Positions 15,208 to 22,149 of a stretch of 28,146 nt of DNA are shown here, one piece after another. The notes below the pieces were generated by a model. The model saw only the letters and a program-made list of their open reading frames with translations, did no database searches and had not been told where the DNA came from. The translations under genes and the position numbers were made by a program. This DNA comes from a virus. The stretch is taken from positions 1 through 28,146 of IMG/VR virus record IMGVR_UViG_3300009425_000071; one strand, given 5' to 3'. Numbering within the stretch: position 1 is the first letter of the stretch; the number at the start of each line of letters is the position of its first letter.

Positions 15208-15372
15208 ATGAAGAAAACGAGACAAACAAAACTGACTGAATACGGAATGACATTTGAAAGTGATGCTAAGAAAGAGAGTATCATAAGTAGACTACAGAAG
15301 ATGATGAACCCTAAGAAATCTAAAGTTGATATAAAAAGCAGCAGTCAAAAAACAGTTGGTGAAGAGGAATGA
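15208..15372 (+). CDS. Small basic protein with PIP-box-like motif, in frame with PolB
   Basis: Encodes 54 residues, with GAGGTGA just before the ATG. The N-terminus MKKTRQTKLTEYG holds Q-x-x-L-x-x-Y, close to the PCNA-interaction (PIP) box Q-x-x-L/I/M-x-x-F/Y-F/Y. The second aromatic is Gly here. The frame is the same as PolB, separated by a single TAA and four codons. Reading through that stop would place the motif at the end of PolB, where archaeal PolB normally carries its PIP box. The 3' third (VDIKSSSQK) is the coding reading of promoter copy 5, so the last residues may be constrained by DNA rather than protein. It overlaps the next gene as ATGA. A stand-alone clamp-binding peptide is the simplest reading. 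Confidence 0.55.
   Translation: MKKTRQTKLTEYGMTFESDAKKESIISRLQKMMNPKKSKVDIKSSSQKTVGEEE
15324..15353 (+). promoter_or_regulatory. Viral promoter element, copy 5 (inside a small ORF)
   Basis: GTTGATATAAAAAGCAGCAG followed by TCAAAA. It differs from the other copies by one base in the TATA box. It sits about 40 nt before the ATG at 15369, which has GGTGA 6 bases upstream. The element lies within the coding sequence of the small ORF at 15208-15372. Confidence 0.7.
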
Positions 15373-15797
15373 ATGAGTTTAGAACAGAGTGTGCGAAGAT
15401 TGCAGCGAAGGTAGTGAACCTACTCGCTGATAAGAACGAACAGTATGGCGATAGTGCGTTTGACCCTATCCGTATGTTCAGTCAACTTGGGCCTGATGCT
15501 GGTTTAAGAGTGAGGATTGACGACAAGTTAAGCAGACTCCTTCGTGGTAATGCTGACATGGAAAGTGATACAGATGTCATTGACGACCTGATAGGTTACT
15601 TCATGCTCCTCCGTATGAGTATGGATGAACAACCCGATGAATATACACCTGTTGTTAAAATCACTAAGAACAAGTTTGGGTTGTCTCCAGCAGCACAAGA
15701 AGAAATGGAGTCTCTTAGAAACAAGAATTACTGTCAAGGTGGATTCGGAGCAGACAAATCCTATTCCCGTTACCCCTATAGGGGGAGGCAAATATGA
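15369..15797 (+). CDS. DUF1599/Nmad1-like protein (nucleotide-modification-associated domain)
   Basis: Encodes 142 residues; the start overlaps the previous stop as ATGA. It shows the pattern of the DUF1599 family (nucleotide modification associated domain 1). KNEQYGDSAF (22-31) is followed by GLRVRIDDKLSRLLRG (45-60) and ESDTDVIDDLIGYFMLLRM (65-83). The all-helical fold carries acidic residues resembling MazG/dUTPase-like metal sites. Family members occur in phages and are linked by context to nucleotide metabolism or modified bases; the reaction is not established. The C-terminal 40 residues are Tyr/Arg-rich and likely flexible. First gene after promoter copy 5. Confidence 0.7.
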   Translation: MNEFRTECAKIAAKVVNLLADKNEQYGDSAFDPIRMFSQLGPDAGLRVRIDDKLSRLLRGNADMESDTDVIDDLIGYFMLLRMSMDEQPDEYTPVVKITKNKFGLSPAAQEEMESLRNKNYCQGGFGADKSYSRYPYRGRQI

Positions 15798-16882
15798 GGT
15801 TCAATCCTAATGAACTTATAATTCGCTTGTGTGAGATATGCGAAGTACAAGTTGCTGATGCCGACGAAGGTAAGGCTTGCCCTTTCTGTCATGACTTTGA
15901 TGGGTTAGTCCAAAAGGTTGTACCGATAGATGAAGAAGTACCATACCCGCACGAGGATATGATAGTCTCGTACAATAAGTCCTGTTACAACTGGATGCCT
16001 GACATGGAGAACAAGATTCTTCGTATCACTAAATCATCAGTAGGTACTTTTGATTTCTGCCCTAAGCAGTATTACTTTCAAAATATACTCGGCTTGCGTG
16101 GAGAAGAGAGGGACTACCATGTGCGTGGTTCAAATGTACACGACGCAGTAGAGTGGTTTTGGAAACAAGCCCCTGAATACATACCACAAGTTGTAGATTT
16201 ACTTAACAAAGGTGCAAATGAAACGGCTAAAAAAGTATTACGAAAGGCCATGCCTAAACCTCCTACACCATACATCTACGGTGAAGAGCCACAGATGAAT
16301 CAATACAGCGATTGGCAATTGGAAAGACTCATGCACATGCGTGACAATATAGCAGACTGGTTACCAGTGGGTAATGAAGTTGAAGTGCATGGTTCTCGTA
16401 TCGTCGTGGCAAGTGACGGCACAGAAGTACCTATCCACATGAAGGGTTTTATTGACCGCATCTTCATTGATGATGAACACACCGGAATTATACTCATGGA
16501 GTTAAAGACTGGTAAGTGGGTTGAGAAGGGTGGTCGTAAGCGTGCTTCAATGCGTGCGGAAATGCAATTCTATCGTATGATGCTTGAGCATAGTCCTCAC
16601 ATTGAATACCTCCCTGTTGTCGGTTGGGGCTGGCAATATCCGGGTGGTGGTATCAACGGTGGTGATGGCCCGATGTGGGACTACGAGAATGTTAAGGGTC
16701 CGAGTGGGCGATATGCTCCTAAGACTGTAGAGAAGAGACTCACCCGTATAGTTGATGCTCATTTGAATGACGACTTTCCAGCACAGGCTCACGAGGCTAA
16801 GTGTGCTTACTGTGACTTCATGGAAATGTGTCCAGCATGGATGGGCGAGTTGGCTTTAACAGCAGATGAGATGGGGGTTTGA
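15794..16882 (+). CDS. Cas4/RecB-like PD-(D/E)XK nuclease with Fe-S cysteines
   Basis: Encodes 362 residues. An extra N-terminal zinc-knuckle has CEIC (13-16) and CPFC (29-32). The nuclease core starts with SSVGTFDFCPKQYYF (81-95; first cluster Cys C89). It has HDAVEWFW (His116), the D...ExK motif (GFID, D221; MELKTGK, E236/K238) and the Gln motif (MQFY, Q258). Three C-terminal cysteines (CAYCDFMEMC: C337, C340, C346) would complete a 4Fe-4S cluster with C89, as in Cas4/AddB-type nucleases. Such enzymes process DNA ends. It is encoded with the primase and ERCC4 nuclease, suggesting replication/recombination intermediates as substrate, not CRISPR adaptation (no cas1/cas2 or array seen). Adds about 70 residues before the core. 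Confidence 0.85.
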   Translation: MRFNPNELIIRLCEICEVQVADADEGKACPFCHDFDGLVQKVVPIDEEVPYPHEDMIVSYNKSCYNWMPDMENKILRITKSSVGTFDFCPKQYYFQNILGLRGEERDYHVRGSNVHDAVEWFWKQAPEYIPQVVDLLNKGANETAKKVLRKAMPKPPTPYIYGEEPQMNQYSDWQLERLMHMRDNIADWLPVGNEVEVHGSRIVVASDGTEVPIHMKGFIDRIFIDDEHTGIILMELKTGKWVEKGGRKRASMRAEMQFYRMMLEHSPHIEYLPVVGWGWQYPGGGINGGDGPMWDYENVKGPSGRYAPKTVEKRLTRIVDAHLNDDFPAQAHEAKCAYCDFMEMCPAWMGELALTADEMGV

Positions 16883-16883
16883 A

Positions 16884-17201
16884 ATGGATAAAGAAGGGTT
16901 AGATACAATCATAAGTTTGCTGAAACTTTCCTTAGAGCGTCTGTGGCCTAAGTTTGAGTTCGAGGTAAAGACTGCTTTACTGAGTAGTAAGAAGAGAATT
17001 GACATCAAGGTGACATCACAATTAACATTAGACGAATACTGGCTTGGGAGTTATGATACAGTTCAAAAAGAAAGACCATATCCTTGCTTCTACATATTCA
17101 TCCACCCTTCTAAACTGACTAAGGATAAAATCTCAGATACTTTCTATAGCATAATAAGTAGCGTACTAAAACAAGATGTTATATTCCATTTAGCGGAGTG
17201 A
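16884..17201 (+). CDS. Hypothetical protein
   Basis: Encodes 105 residues from ATG 16884 (1 base after the preceding stop; a G-rich stretch lies upstream). It shows alternating helix-strand segments (TIISLLKLSLERLW, FEFEVKTALL, IDIKVTS, CFYIFIHPS). This suggests a compact alpha/beta domain. No family is recognised. The stop overlaps the region before the primase start. Confidence 0.6.
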   Translation: MDKEGLDTIISLLKLSLERLWPKFEFEVKTALLSSKKRIDIKVTSQLTLDEYWLGSYDTVQKERPYPCFYIFIHPSKLTKDKISDTFYSIISSVLKQDVIFHLAE

Positions 17202-17206
17202 TTTAC

Positions 17207-18319
17207 ATGGGCTTCATATCATTGGACTTCCCTCGTGAAGTCCTTGAAATAGCCTCTGATGGTAAGCAAGGCGGAAGATGGTGTGTAAAGAACTGGGCCG
17301 AATTAGAGAAATACTGGAGAGGGAAAAATGGTAGTGGGAATGTATATTTTACGGCGTATGGTTATCGTGCTACTACGCCGCCGAGAAATCACAGAGTAGA
17401 CTATGACACTCCCATCATCCGTCATTTTGTAATGGACTTTGACTGTAAAGATTTCAAACAGCGTGGTGCTGATGTTGACTTCCCCTTCATGCACGAGCAG
17501 GTTAAAAGGCTACATCGTTTTCTAAAGTATGAGAACATTCGACACTTCGTTTGGTTTAGTGGTGGGGGGTTTCACTTTTGGATTCCGCTTCGTGATATGT
17601 ACACCCCTTCTAATGAATCACACAAAAGAAGAATAAGAGAAGGTGGTCGTAACCTCATCACAGCATGGCATAAGAAATTGAATCTGTCTTGTAATGACCC
17701 ATCGGTTGCGTTTGATACATCAGGTATGATTCGTATTCCTAACTCCTACAATAGTAAGAGGGGTTGTTGGAGTATTCCGATGAGTAGTGATGAGATACTC
17801 AATCTAACTCATGATGAGATTATGGAGAAGGCTCAAACCCCAGCGAGAGGGTACATAGAAATTGAAGGAGAGGACATTAACATCACTGTACCTGAGAGTA
17901 AAAACTCTTTCAAGAAATCAGTTGAGAAGGTAGAGGGTCTACCCGACATCACATTAGGTGACATCATCGTTCTACCGTGTCTTGCACAGGCTGCTCTTGG
18001 TGAGGGTAACCCCACTCACAAAGCAAGATTTCACTTCGTATCTTATCTCGCCGCTCGGTTCCGTTGGTTCTTTCCACCCGAAGCCGTAGACAACGAGACT
18101 AAGACTACTCATGTAGACCGCATATGCTCAGTGATTGAAGCACAGGGTTGGGTTGACTACAACGAAAATATAACAAGGACTCAAGTAGAAAATATCGTAT
18201 TCGGGGGGTCGGGTAACAAGGGTTACTCAGCAGCATCTTGCGCTACACTTGAATACGATGGCCTGTGTATTGGAAAATGTCGCTATTTTGACGGCAGTAT
18301 AGGTGATGAAAATGATTAA
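17207..18319 (+). CDS. Archaeo-eukaryotic primase, PriS core fused to PriL-like Fe-S domain
   Basis: Encodes 370 residues from ATG 17207 (GGAG 8 bases upstream). The catalytic core has FVMDFDCKD with the metal-binding D77 and D79. It also has the SGGGFHFW motif (118-125, His123) and the downstream RIPNSYNSKRG motif (176-186). The C-terminal part (about 245-365) carries LPC (C258), ASC (C345) and LCIGKC (C354, C358). That is the four-cysteine pattern of the PriL C-terminal Fe-S domain. Primases make the RNA/DNA primers extended by PolB. Cellular archaea use separate PriS and PriL, so one polypeptide with both is a compact viral version, comparable with fused primases known in other archaeal elements. 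It lacks the small zinc knuckle of PriS in an obvious form. Confidence 0.8.
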   Translation: MGFISLDFPREVLEIASDGKQGGRWCVKNWAELEKYWRGKNGSGNVYFTAYGYRATTPPRNHRVDYDTPIIRHFVMDFDCKDFKQRGADVDFPFMHEQVKRLHRFLKYENIRHFVWFSGGGFHFWIPLRDMYTPSNESHKRRIREGGRNLITAWHKKLNLSCNDPSVAFDTSGMIRIPNSYNSKRGCWSIPMSSDEILNLTHDEIMEKAQTPARGYIEIEGEDINITVPESKNSFKKSVEKVEGLPDITLGDIIVLPCLAQAALGEGNPTHKARFHFVSYLAARFRWFFPPEAVDNETKTTHVDRICSVIEAQGWVDYNENITRTQVENIVFGGSGNKGYSAASCATLEYDGLCIGKCRYFDGSIGDEND

Positions 18320-18707
18320 GAGAAAGGACTGGAGTTCAAGAAGGGTGAAATATAAAGCAGCATTGATTCAATTATTTATGTCAGTAAGTAGACCACTCAC
18401 AACTTGTGAAATTAAAGACCATACTAACACATGGAGACATGGTATGACTTCAAACGAATTAAGTAATTTACTCGCCAAAGACCAAGCATTCGCTCAATCA
18501 GGTACTGTTATGTCTGCTGGTTTTGGTGGTAGATACCCCGTAGCATTATGGGTTTTGAATCAAAGCGAGGTGGAAAATATGAAAATATCACCACTAAAAA
18601 CATGTAATGATTGTGGGGTGTCTATTCAGGCCACAGGTAGACCCACATGCGGAAAATGCTACCTCTCTAAGAAACAAAAGGAGAGAAGGAAAAATGGTAA
18701 AGCCTGA
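18312..18707 (+). CDS. Winged-helix plus zinc-ribbon DNA-binding protein
   Basis: Encodes 131 residues from ATG 18312 (AGGTGA 5 bases upstream). Residues about 12-82 have the pattern of a winged helix-turn-helix: helix KAALIQLFMS, PLTTCEIKDHTN, recognition helix TSNELSNLLA and a wing VMSAGFGGRYPVALWVL. A zinc ribbon follows, with CNDC (98-101) and CGKC (113-116), then a basic tail. This is the make-up of a transcription regulator or replication adaptor. A promoter-like element (TATAAAGCAGCA) lies inside its 5' end, with an in-frame ATG (M23) 27 nt downstream. A shorter form from a leaderless internal transcript is therefore possible. The final 14 bases overlap the ERCC4 gene. Confidence 0.6.
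   Translation: MIKRKDWSSRRVKYKAALIQLFMSVSRPLTTCEIKDHTNTWRHGMTSNELSNLLAKDQAFAQSGTVMSAGFGGRYPVALWVLNQSEVENMKISPLKTCNDCGVSIQATGRPTCGKCYLSKKQKERRKNGKA
18345..18369 (+). promoter_or_regulatory. Degenerate internal copy of the viral promoter element
   Basis: GTGAAATATAAAGCAGCATT shares TATAAAGCAGCA exactly with the main copies and most of the flanking bases. It lies within the winged-helix gene. The in-frame ATG at 18378 is 27 nt after TATAAAG (26 nt in copies 2 and 4). It may be a weaker promoter or a coincidental coding match (VKYKAALIQ). Confidence 0.4.
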
Positions 18708-19404
18708 TTTGATTATTGACTCAAATGAAAGAGGTTCACTTTGCGAATCAATTGAGCGTAGAGCAAAGAAAGAAGGTTTGACAATAACAAGACAACCACT
18801 TGTAGTAGGTGACTACCTTCTGGGTGCTGCTTGTGTAGAAGCAAAAAGTGTTACAGACTTATTCCAATCAAGTTATAGTGGTCACTTGTGGCGACAGTTA
18901 GACAACATGGATGCTAACTACGAGAGATTCTTTCTCGTGGTGCATGGTTCTATAGCAAAGTATGTCACCTTCGCTAAGAAGCAGAACAGACACCTAACAC
19001 ACAGTCGGGTTCAGAATGAACTCACAGGAACTCTCGCTCGTATCATGGCCGACTTTGACTGCCAAGTATTCTTCACCTCTAACATCAGCGAGGCTGCTAT
19101 GTTCATCACAAAGTTACATAACAAGTTGCACAAACCAGCGAGTAAGCATGGTGCTCAGGCTATCAGGCGTGTCTCTACCAATGATGTAAGAGTGGATATG
19201 TTGCTATCAGTTCCGGGTGTTGGTGCTGAGTTAGCAGAGCGTTTACTTGACAAGTGTGGTAGCATAGAAGAGATGTGCTTCCCTGAATCGCTGAAGCAAG
19301 TTAAGGGGCTTGGGGATAAGAAAAGGCAACTCATTATCGAGGTTTTGACCAGTGAAGCCCCTGTACATATCCAGCGCACAGTAAAACGGAAGCGGGGTAT
19401 TTAA
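18694..19404 (+). CDS. ERCC4/XPF-Hef-type structure-specific nuclease with HhH2
   Basis: Encodes 236 residues from ATG 18694, preceded by AAAGGAG/GAAGGA. The ERCC4 nuclease domain starts with LIIDSNERG (D9, E12, R13), then VVGDYLL (37-43) and VEAKSVTDL (48-56). The canonical motif is V-E-R-K-x3-D; here Arg is replaced by Ala while E49, K51 and D55 remain. HhH hairpins lie at about 168-195 (SVPGVGAELAERLL) and 200-220 (KQVKGLGDKK). XPF/Hef nucleases cut branched DNA such as flaps and stalled forks. The protein lacks the helicase part of Hef, like the short XPF of some archaea. It ends the primase operon, before the 144-base gap. Confidence 0.85.
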   Translation: MVKPDLIIDSNERGSLCESIERRAKKEGLTITRQPLVVGDYLLGAACVEAKSVTDLFQSSYSGHLWRQLDNMDANYERFFLVVHGSIAKYVTFAKKQNRHLTHSRVQNELTGTLARIMADFDCQVFFTSNISEAAMFITKLHNKLHKPASKHGAQAIRRVSTNDVRVDMLLSVPGVGAELAERLLDKCGSIEEMCFPESLKQVKGLGDKKRQLIIEVLTSEAPVHIQRTVKRKRGI

Positions 19405-19548
19405 GGCAGCATCGTGATATGACTTGTACGACTTGTACGATGTCTTGTCTATACTTGTACAATGTTTAATAGACAGGTGCTTGTGCGATATATTTCTGTA
19501 TAATGTATAGATAACCCATCGGACAGTTCGGACAACCATCAGATTTGA
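19405..19548 (+). other. Non-coding repeat-rich gap (candidate origin or operator)
   Basis: No gene is seen. It contains three ACTTGTAC units (19422-19429, 19431-19438, 19453-19460), the first two in tandem at 9-base spacing. It also contains the palindrome TTGTACAA (19455-19462), inverted arms TGTCTAT/ATAGACA (19446-19452 and 19469-19475) and an AT-rich stretch (about 19487-19511). A direct repeat GGACA/CCATC follows around 19516-19540. Promoter copy 6 begins at its end. These features suit protein-binding sites, for example a replication origin or operator. Confidence 0.5.
19421..19475 (+). repeat. ACTTGTAC direct repeats nested with an inverted repeat
   Basis: The tandem pair CTTGTACGA occupies 19423-19431 and 19432-19440. 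A third ACTTGTAC sits inside the loop of TGTCTAT/ATAGACA (16-base loop). GTAC within each unit is itself palindromic. Confidence 0.7.
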
Positions 19549-19574
19549 GTTGATATATAAAGCAGTAATAAACA
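19548..19574 (+). promoter_or_regulatory. Viral promoter element, copy 6
   Basis: TTGATATATAAAGCAGTAAT followed by AAAC. TATAAAG starts at 19556, 36 nt before the ATG at 19592; AAAGGA lies in the short leader. It follows the repeat-rich gap. Confidence 0.8.
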
Positions 19575-19591
19575 AAAGGACCAGTGATAAG

Positions 19592-20998
19592 ATGAGAGAG
19601 GCAGCAGATTACGCAGTAGTACAAAAATACCCCTTCTTTGAAGGGTATGTAGAAAGGTTCGGTAGAACCAGTATTGATAATGACATACCCGGAATGCTAT
19701 CATTCTTTTACATTCAAGGGCAGATAGCGGCTAAGTATGTTCGTATACCTTGGGATGCCAGTCACCTTGACCCTCGTGTACATGTGTTTTGGATTCAACC
19801 ATCACGAACTGGTAAGTCAGTAGCATGGGAGTTCGTAGGTGATGTACTCAAGGACTGTGGACTTGAACAAGACATGTATACTTCGGGGTCAGACGCTGGA
19901 CTCATCGGTGGTGTCACCAATGAAACAGTGATAGATGAGAACGGAAAGAAAGAACAAGTGCAAGTGGTAACAGAAGGTATGCTGGCTGGACAGAAAGCAT
20001 TGAACTTTGATGAAGGTAGTATCATTCTGAATCCGGGTAAGCACTCGCAAGAGACAGTTCTCTATCTTCAATCAGCGTGCAACCCTATCGGTAGCAATTC
20101 AAATATCCTCGTTAAGCACTTGAGTGGTAAGCGTATTGAGACTGAATCTCTTGTCTCACTGTGGATTACGACATACCCACCGGCTGGTGTCAAAGAGTAT
20201 GTTCTTACAAAGGGTATCTTCCAGCGTGTTCTATTGTATTGGTCTGACTGGGATATGAACAGGCGCATGGGTGTAAGTATGAAGCGTATGGAAAGAGCAT
20301 TCACCAGTGGTAGTAAGCAGAAGGTTTCCTATGAGGAAATCGTAGACCACTTCACTGGACTTGAGAAGCGCCTTCGTGACAGAGTTCTCAACCTTACTGA
20401 AGTCTCATTCGCCGAGTGGACTGGTATGGCTCGTGATGAACAAGAAGCCGCCGTTCAATCAGTCATGCACGAAATGTTTACCGCTGATGAATCATTCTAT
20501 GTGGCTACATATGATTTGGTTGAAGATTTGTATTCATTACTTGACGACCTGAACTTCGCTATAGCAAATGTTGTAGCGTCATTCGTACCTGCTATGGAGA
20601 ATTACTCAGTGGTACTTGCTACTCACATCGCTATGATGGATGAGGTTTGGGTGGTTACTGGTGAGCATCTTGACATGGCTAAACAAATCATCTACGACTT
20701 ATTCAAGAACCTGATTCTATGGCTTGAGGGTGAAGTAGAAGTTGGTGCTAAGCAGACAGAGAAGGCTAACCATGCAAAGAACTGGGTGAATGCATACAAC
20801 CTTATTGCCCCTGTGGAGTTAGACAAGAAGGGTGAGGGATGGCGCAAGAAGGCAGCAGTCCTCAAGCAGTATTGTCTCAAGGAACAGGTCACTCGTGGAA
20901 CTGCCTTTAACCGATTCTCTAAGTGGGGTGCTCACTTGTTTGATGCAGCGAAGGATATGTCTACTGTATACATTCGCTTGAAGGAGGTGGATGCATGA
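19592..20998 (+). CDS. P-loop ATPase, probable replicative helicase-like protein
   Basis: Encodes 468 residues from ATG 19592; the frame is open upstream but that part is the promoter. Walker A is PSRTGKS (70-76), and Walker B is ALNFDEG (about 136-142) with the catalytic Glu. A later GIFQRVLLYWSDW (about 209-221) resembles the arginine-containing motif (GFLxRFL) of DUF3987/D5-type viral helicases. The C-terminal 250 residues are helical and may include a DNA-binding domain. With no MCM gene in the window and a primase/PolB set nearby, a replicative helicase role is the best guess. A packaging or other AAA+ role is less likely here. It is the first gene after promoter copy 6. Confidence 0.6.
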   Translation: MREAADYAVVQKYPFFEGYVERFGRTSIDNDIPGMLSFFYIQGQIAAKYVRIPWDASHLDPRVHVFWIQPSRTGKSVAWEFVGDVLKDCGLEQDMYTSGSDAGLIGGVTNETVIDENGKKEQVQVVTEGMLAGQKALNFDEGSIILNPGKHSQETVLYLQSACNPIGSNSNILVKHLSGKRIETESLVSLWITTYPPAGVKEYVLTKGIFQRVLLYWSDWDMNRRMGVSMKRMERAFTSGSKQKVSYEEIVDHFTGLEKRLRDRVLNLTEVSFAEWTGMARDEQEAAVQSVMHEMFTADESFYVATYDLVEDLYSLLDDLNFAIANVVASFVPAMENYSVVLATHIAMMDEVWVVTGEHLDMAKQIIYDLFKNLILWLEGEVEVGAKQTEKANHAKNWVNAYNLIAPVELDKKGEGWRKKAAVLKQYCLKEQVTRGTAFNRFSKWGAHLFDAAKDMSTVYIRLKEVDA

Positions 20999-21258
20999 TG
21001 CAGTGGTTCTATCGTATCTGTATCTCTGTGATGGAGAAAGTGTATGTCCGTATGGATGCACGCTTAGTCAGAGGTGTAGATACTAAATTACTCGGTGTCA
21101 AAATTGACACGGACTTTGGTTCTATGAGTCGGCGTGAACTATGTCGCCACGCAGATAAGCGATTTGGATTTGAGGAAGATGCTCTATGGAGGCTTCCGTC
21201 TACCAGTAAGATTCGTCTTGCCTGTCAGTTAGCACGAAACATGAGGGATAAAAAATGA
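20995..21258 (+). CDS. Small basic hypothetical protein
   Basis: Encodes 87 residues; the start overlaps the previous stop as ATGA, with AAGGAGG upstream (ATG 20998 is an alternative). It is helical and basic, with two cysteines and a hydrophobic N-terminus too short and charged for a confident membrane segment. No family is recognised. It is translationally coupled to the helicase-like gene. Confidence 0.6.
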   Translation: MMQWFYRICISVMEKVYVRMDARLVRGVDTKLLGVKIDTDFGSMSRRELCRHADKRFGFEEDALWRLPSTSKIRLACQLARNMRDKK

Positions 21259-21434
21259 GTGAAAAAACATATGCTTGCGAGATGTGTAGTGAACAATCTA
21301 AGTTCTCTGATATGACCGCTATTGGGCTGAGACATTTTTGTAGTGAGAAGCACTGGGCCGAATATACCGGCGTAGAAGTCAAACCCGAAGGTCACTACGG
21401 GTTGATTGAAAAGACAGTAGGATGGTGGGCATGA
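21255..21434 (+). CDS. Small zinc-finger-like protein (59 aa)
   Basis: Encodes 59 residues, overlapping both neighbours as ATGA. CEMC at 8-11 and H27-C29-H33 (HFCSEKH) form a plausible C-C-H/C-H zinc site. The C-terminal 25 residues contain aromatic GHYGLIEKTVGWW. No named family is recognised. Confidence 0.6.
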   Translation: MSEKTYACEMCSEQSKFSDMTAIGLRHFCSEKHWAEYTGVEVKPEGHYGLIEKTVGWWA

Positions 21435-21538
21435 TGTCTAAACCTTTGATGGTGATTGAAAGCGAGGACCATGGTAGTGAATGCCTATGTGGTGACTGCG
21501 GCTGGGTACTTGAGATATACGAGGAGGCACAAGAATGA
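21431..21538 (+). CDS. Micro zinc protein (35 aa)
   Basis: Encodes 35 residues, overlapping both neighbours as ATGA. The CLCGDCGW motif (18-24) provides three closely spaced cysteines. Too short for a complete ribbon by itself, so it may dimerise or bind a partner. Overlap with neighbours supports expression. Confidence 0.5.
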   Translation: MMSKPLMVIESEDHGSECLCGDCGWVLEIYEEAQE

Positions 21539-22149
21539 GTGACATAATGGCATTAGATATTGAGACTGGTAACTTCTCTTGGGAGATAGGCGGCTGGGAT
21601 AAGCATAGCCTGTTTGAACCTACAGTGGTTTGCACATGGGATGGAACCGACGGTCACGCTTTCTCTAAGGAGGACATTGAAATGACTAACGCAACTGTTC
21701 ACGACCTACACCCTCGCACTCTTGGCGACCATCTACAGAAGCATGTAGATAATGGCGGTAAGATTCTCGGACATAACATTCGCAAGTTTGACCTACCAGT
21801 GCTGAACGCTGCACTGGACTGTTGGACTGCTGGTGATTTGATGGCTAAAAGTGAAAGCATCATTGATACCAAATTGCTGGTTGATAAAGCAGCATTAGGT
21901 GTGGGTAAGGTCCACACCACTCTTGATACTCTCGCTCGTACTACTCTTGATTTATCAAAGAGTATGCAGAGCAGTGATGCCCCCGTCGCATGGCGTGAGG
22001 GTAGATTCCTTGAGGTAGCCGACTACTGCCTCAAAGATTGCCAACTGACCTATGACCTGTACATGTACGGCGTAGAGAATGGTATAGTAAAGAGCCGGAA
22101 CATGGAGGATGGCTCTATAGTTGAAATTGAGGTAGATTGGAATGAGTGA
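21535..22149 (+). CDS. Stand-alone DnaQ/PolB-type 3'-5' exonuclease
   Basis: Encodes 204 residues. It has an RNase H-like DEDD exonuclease fold: Exo I MALDIETGN (D8, E10), Exo II LGHNIRKFDLPVL (N81, D86) and Exo III ADYCLKDCQLTYDL (Y164, D168). Unlike the PolB exo domain here, it keeps the Asn before the Exo II Asp. The protein could proofread, trim ends or remove 3' flaps. It starts by overlapping the preceding gene and overlaps the chaperonin gene by 8 bases, so it is co-translated with both. Confidence 0.85.
   Translation: MSDIMALDIETGNFSWEIGGWDKHSLFEPTVVCTWDGTDGHAFSKEDIEMTNATVHDLHPRTLGDHLQKHVDNGGKILGHNIRKFDLPVLNAALDCWTAGDLMAKSESIIDTKLLVDKAALGVGKVHTTLDTLARTTLDLSKSMQSSDAPVAWREGRFLEVADYCLKDCQLTYDLYMYGVENGIVKSRNMEDGSIVEIEVDWNE

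Noticed and set aside
19421-19475. CRISPR array
   Set aside because: Repeat units are 8-9 bases and tandem without regular spacers; no cas1/cas2 near; the Cas4-like protein is better read as a viral replication nuclease.
19550-19591. Upstream TTG start for the helicase-like protein
   Set aside because: The extra codons are the promoter copy 6 sequence itself; ATG 19592 with AAAGGA is better.
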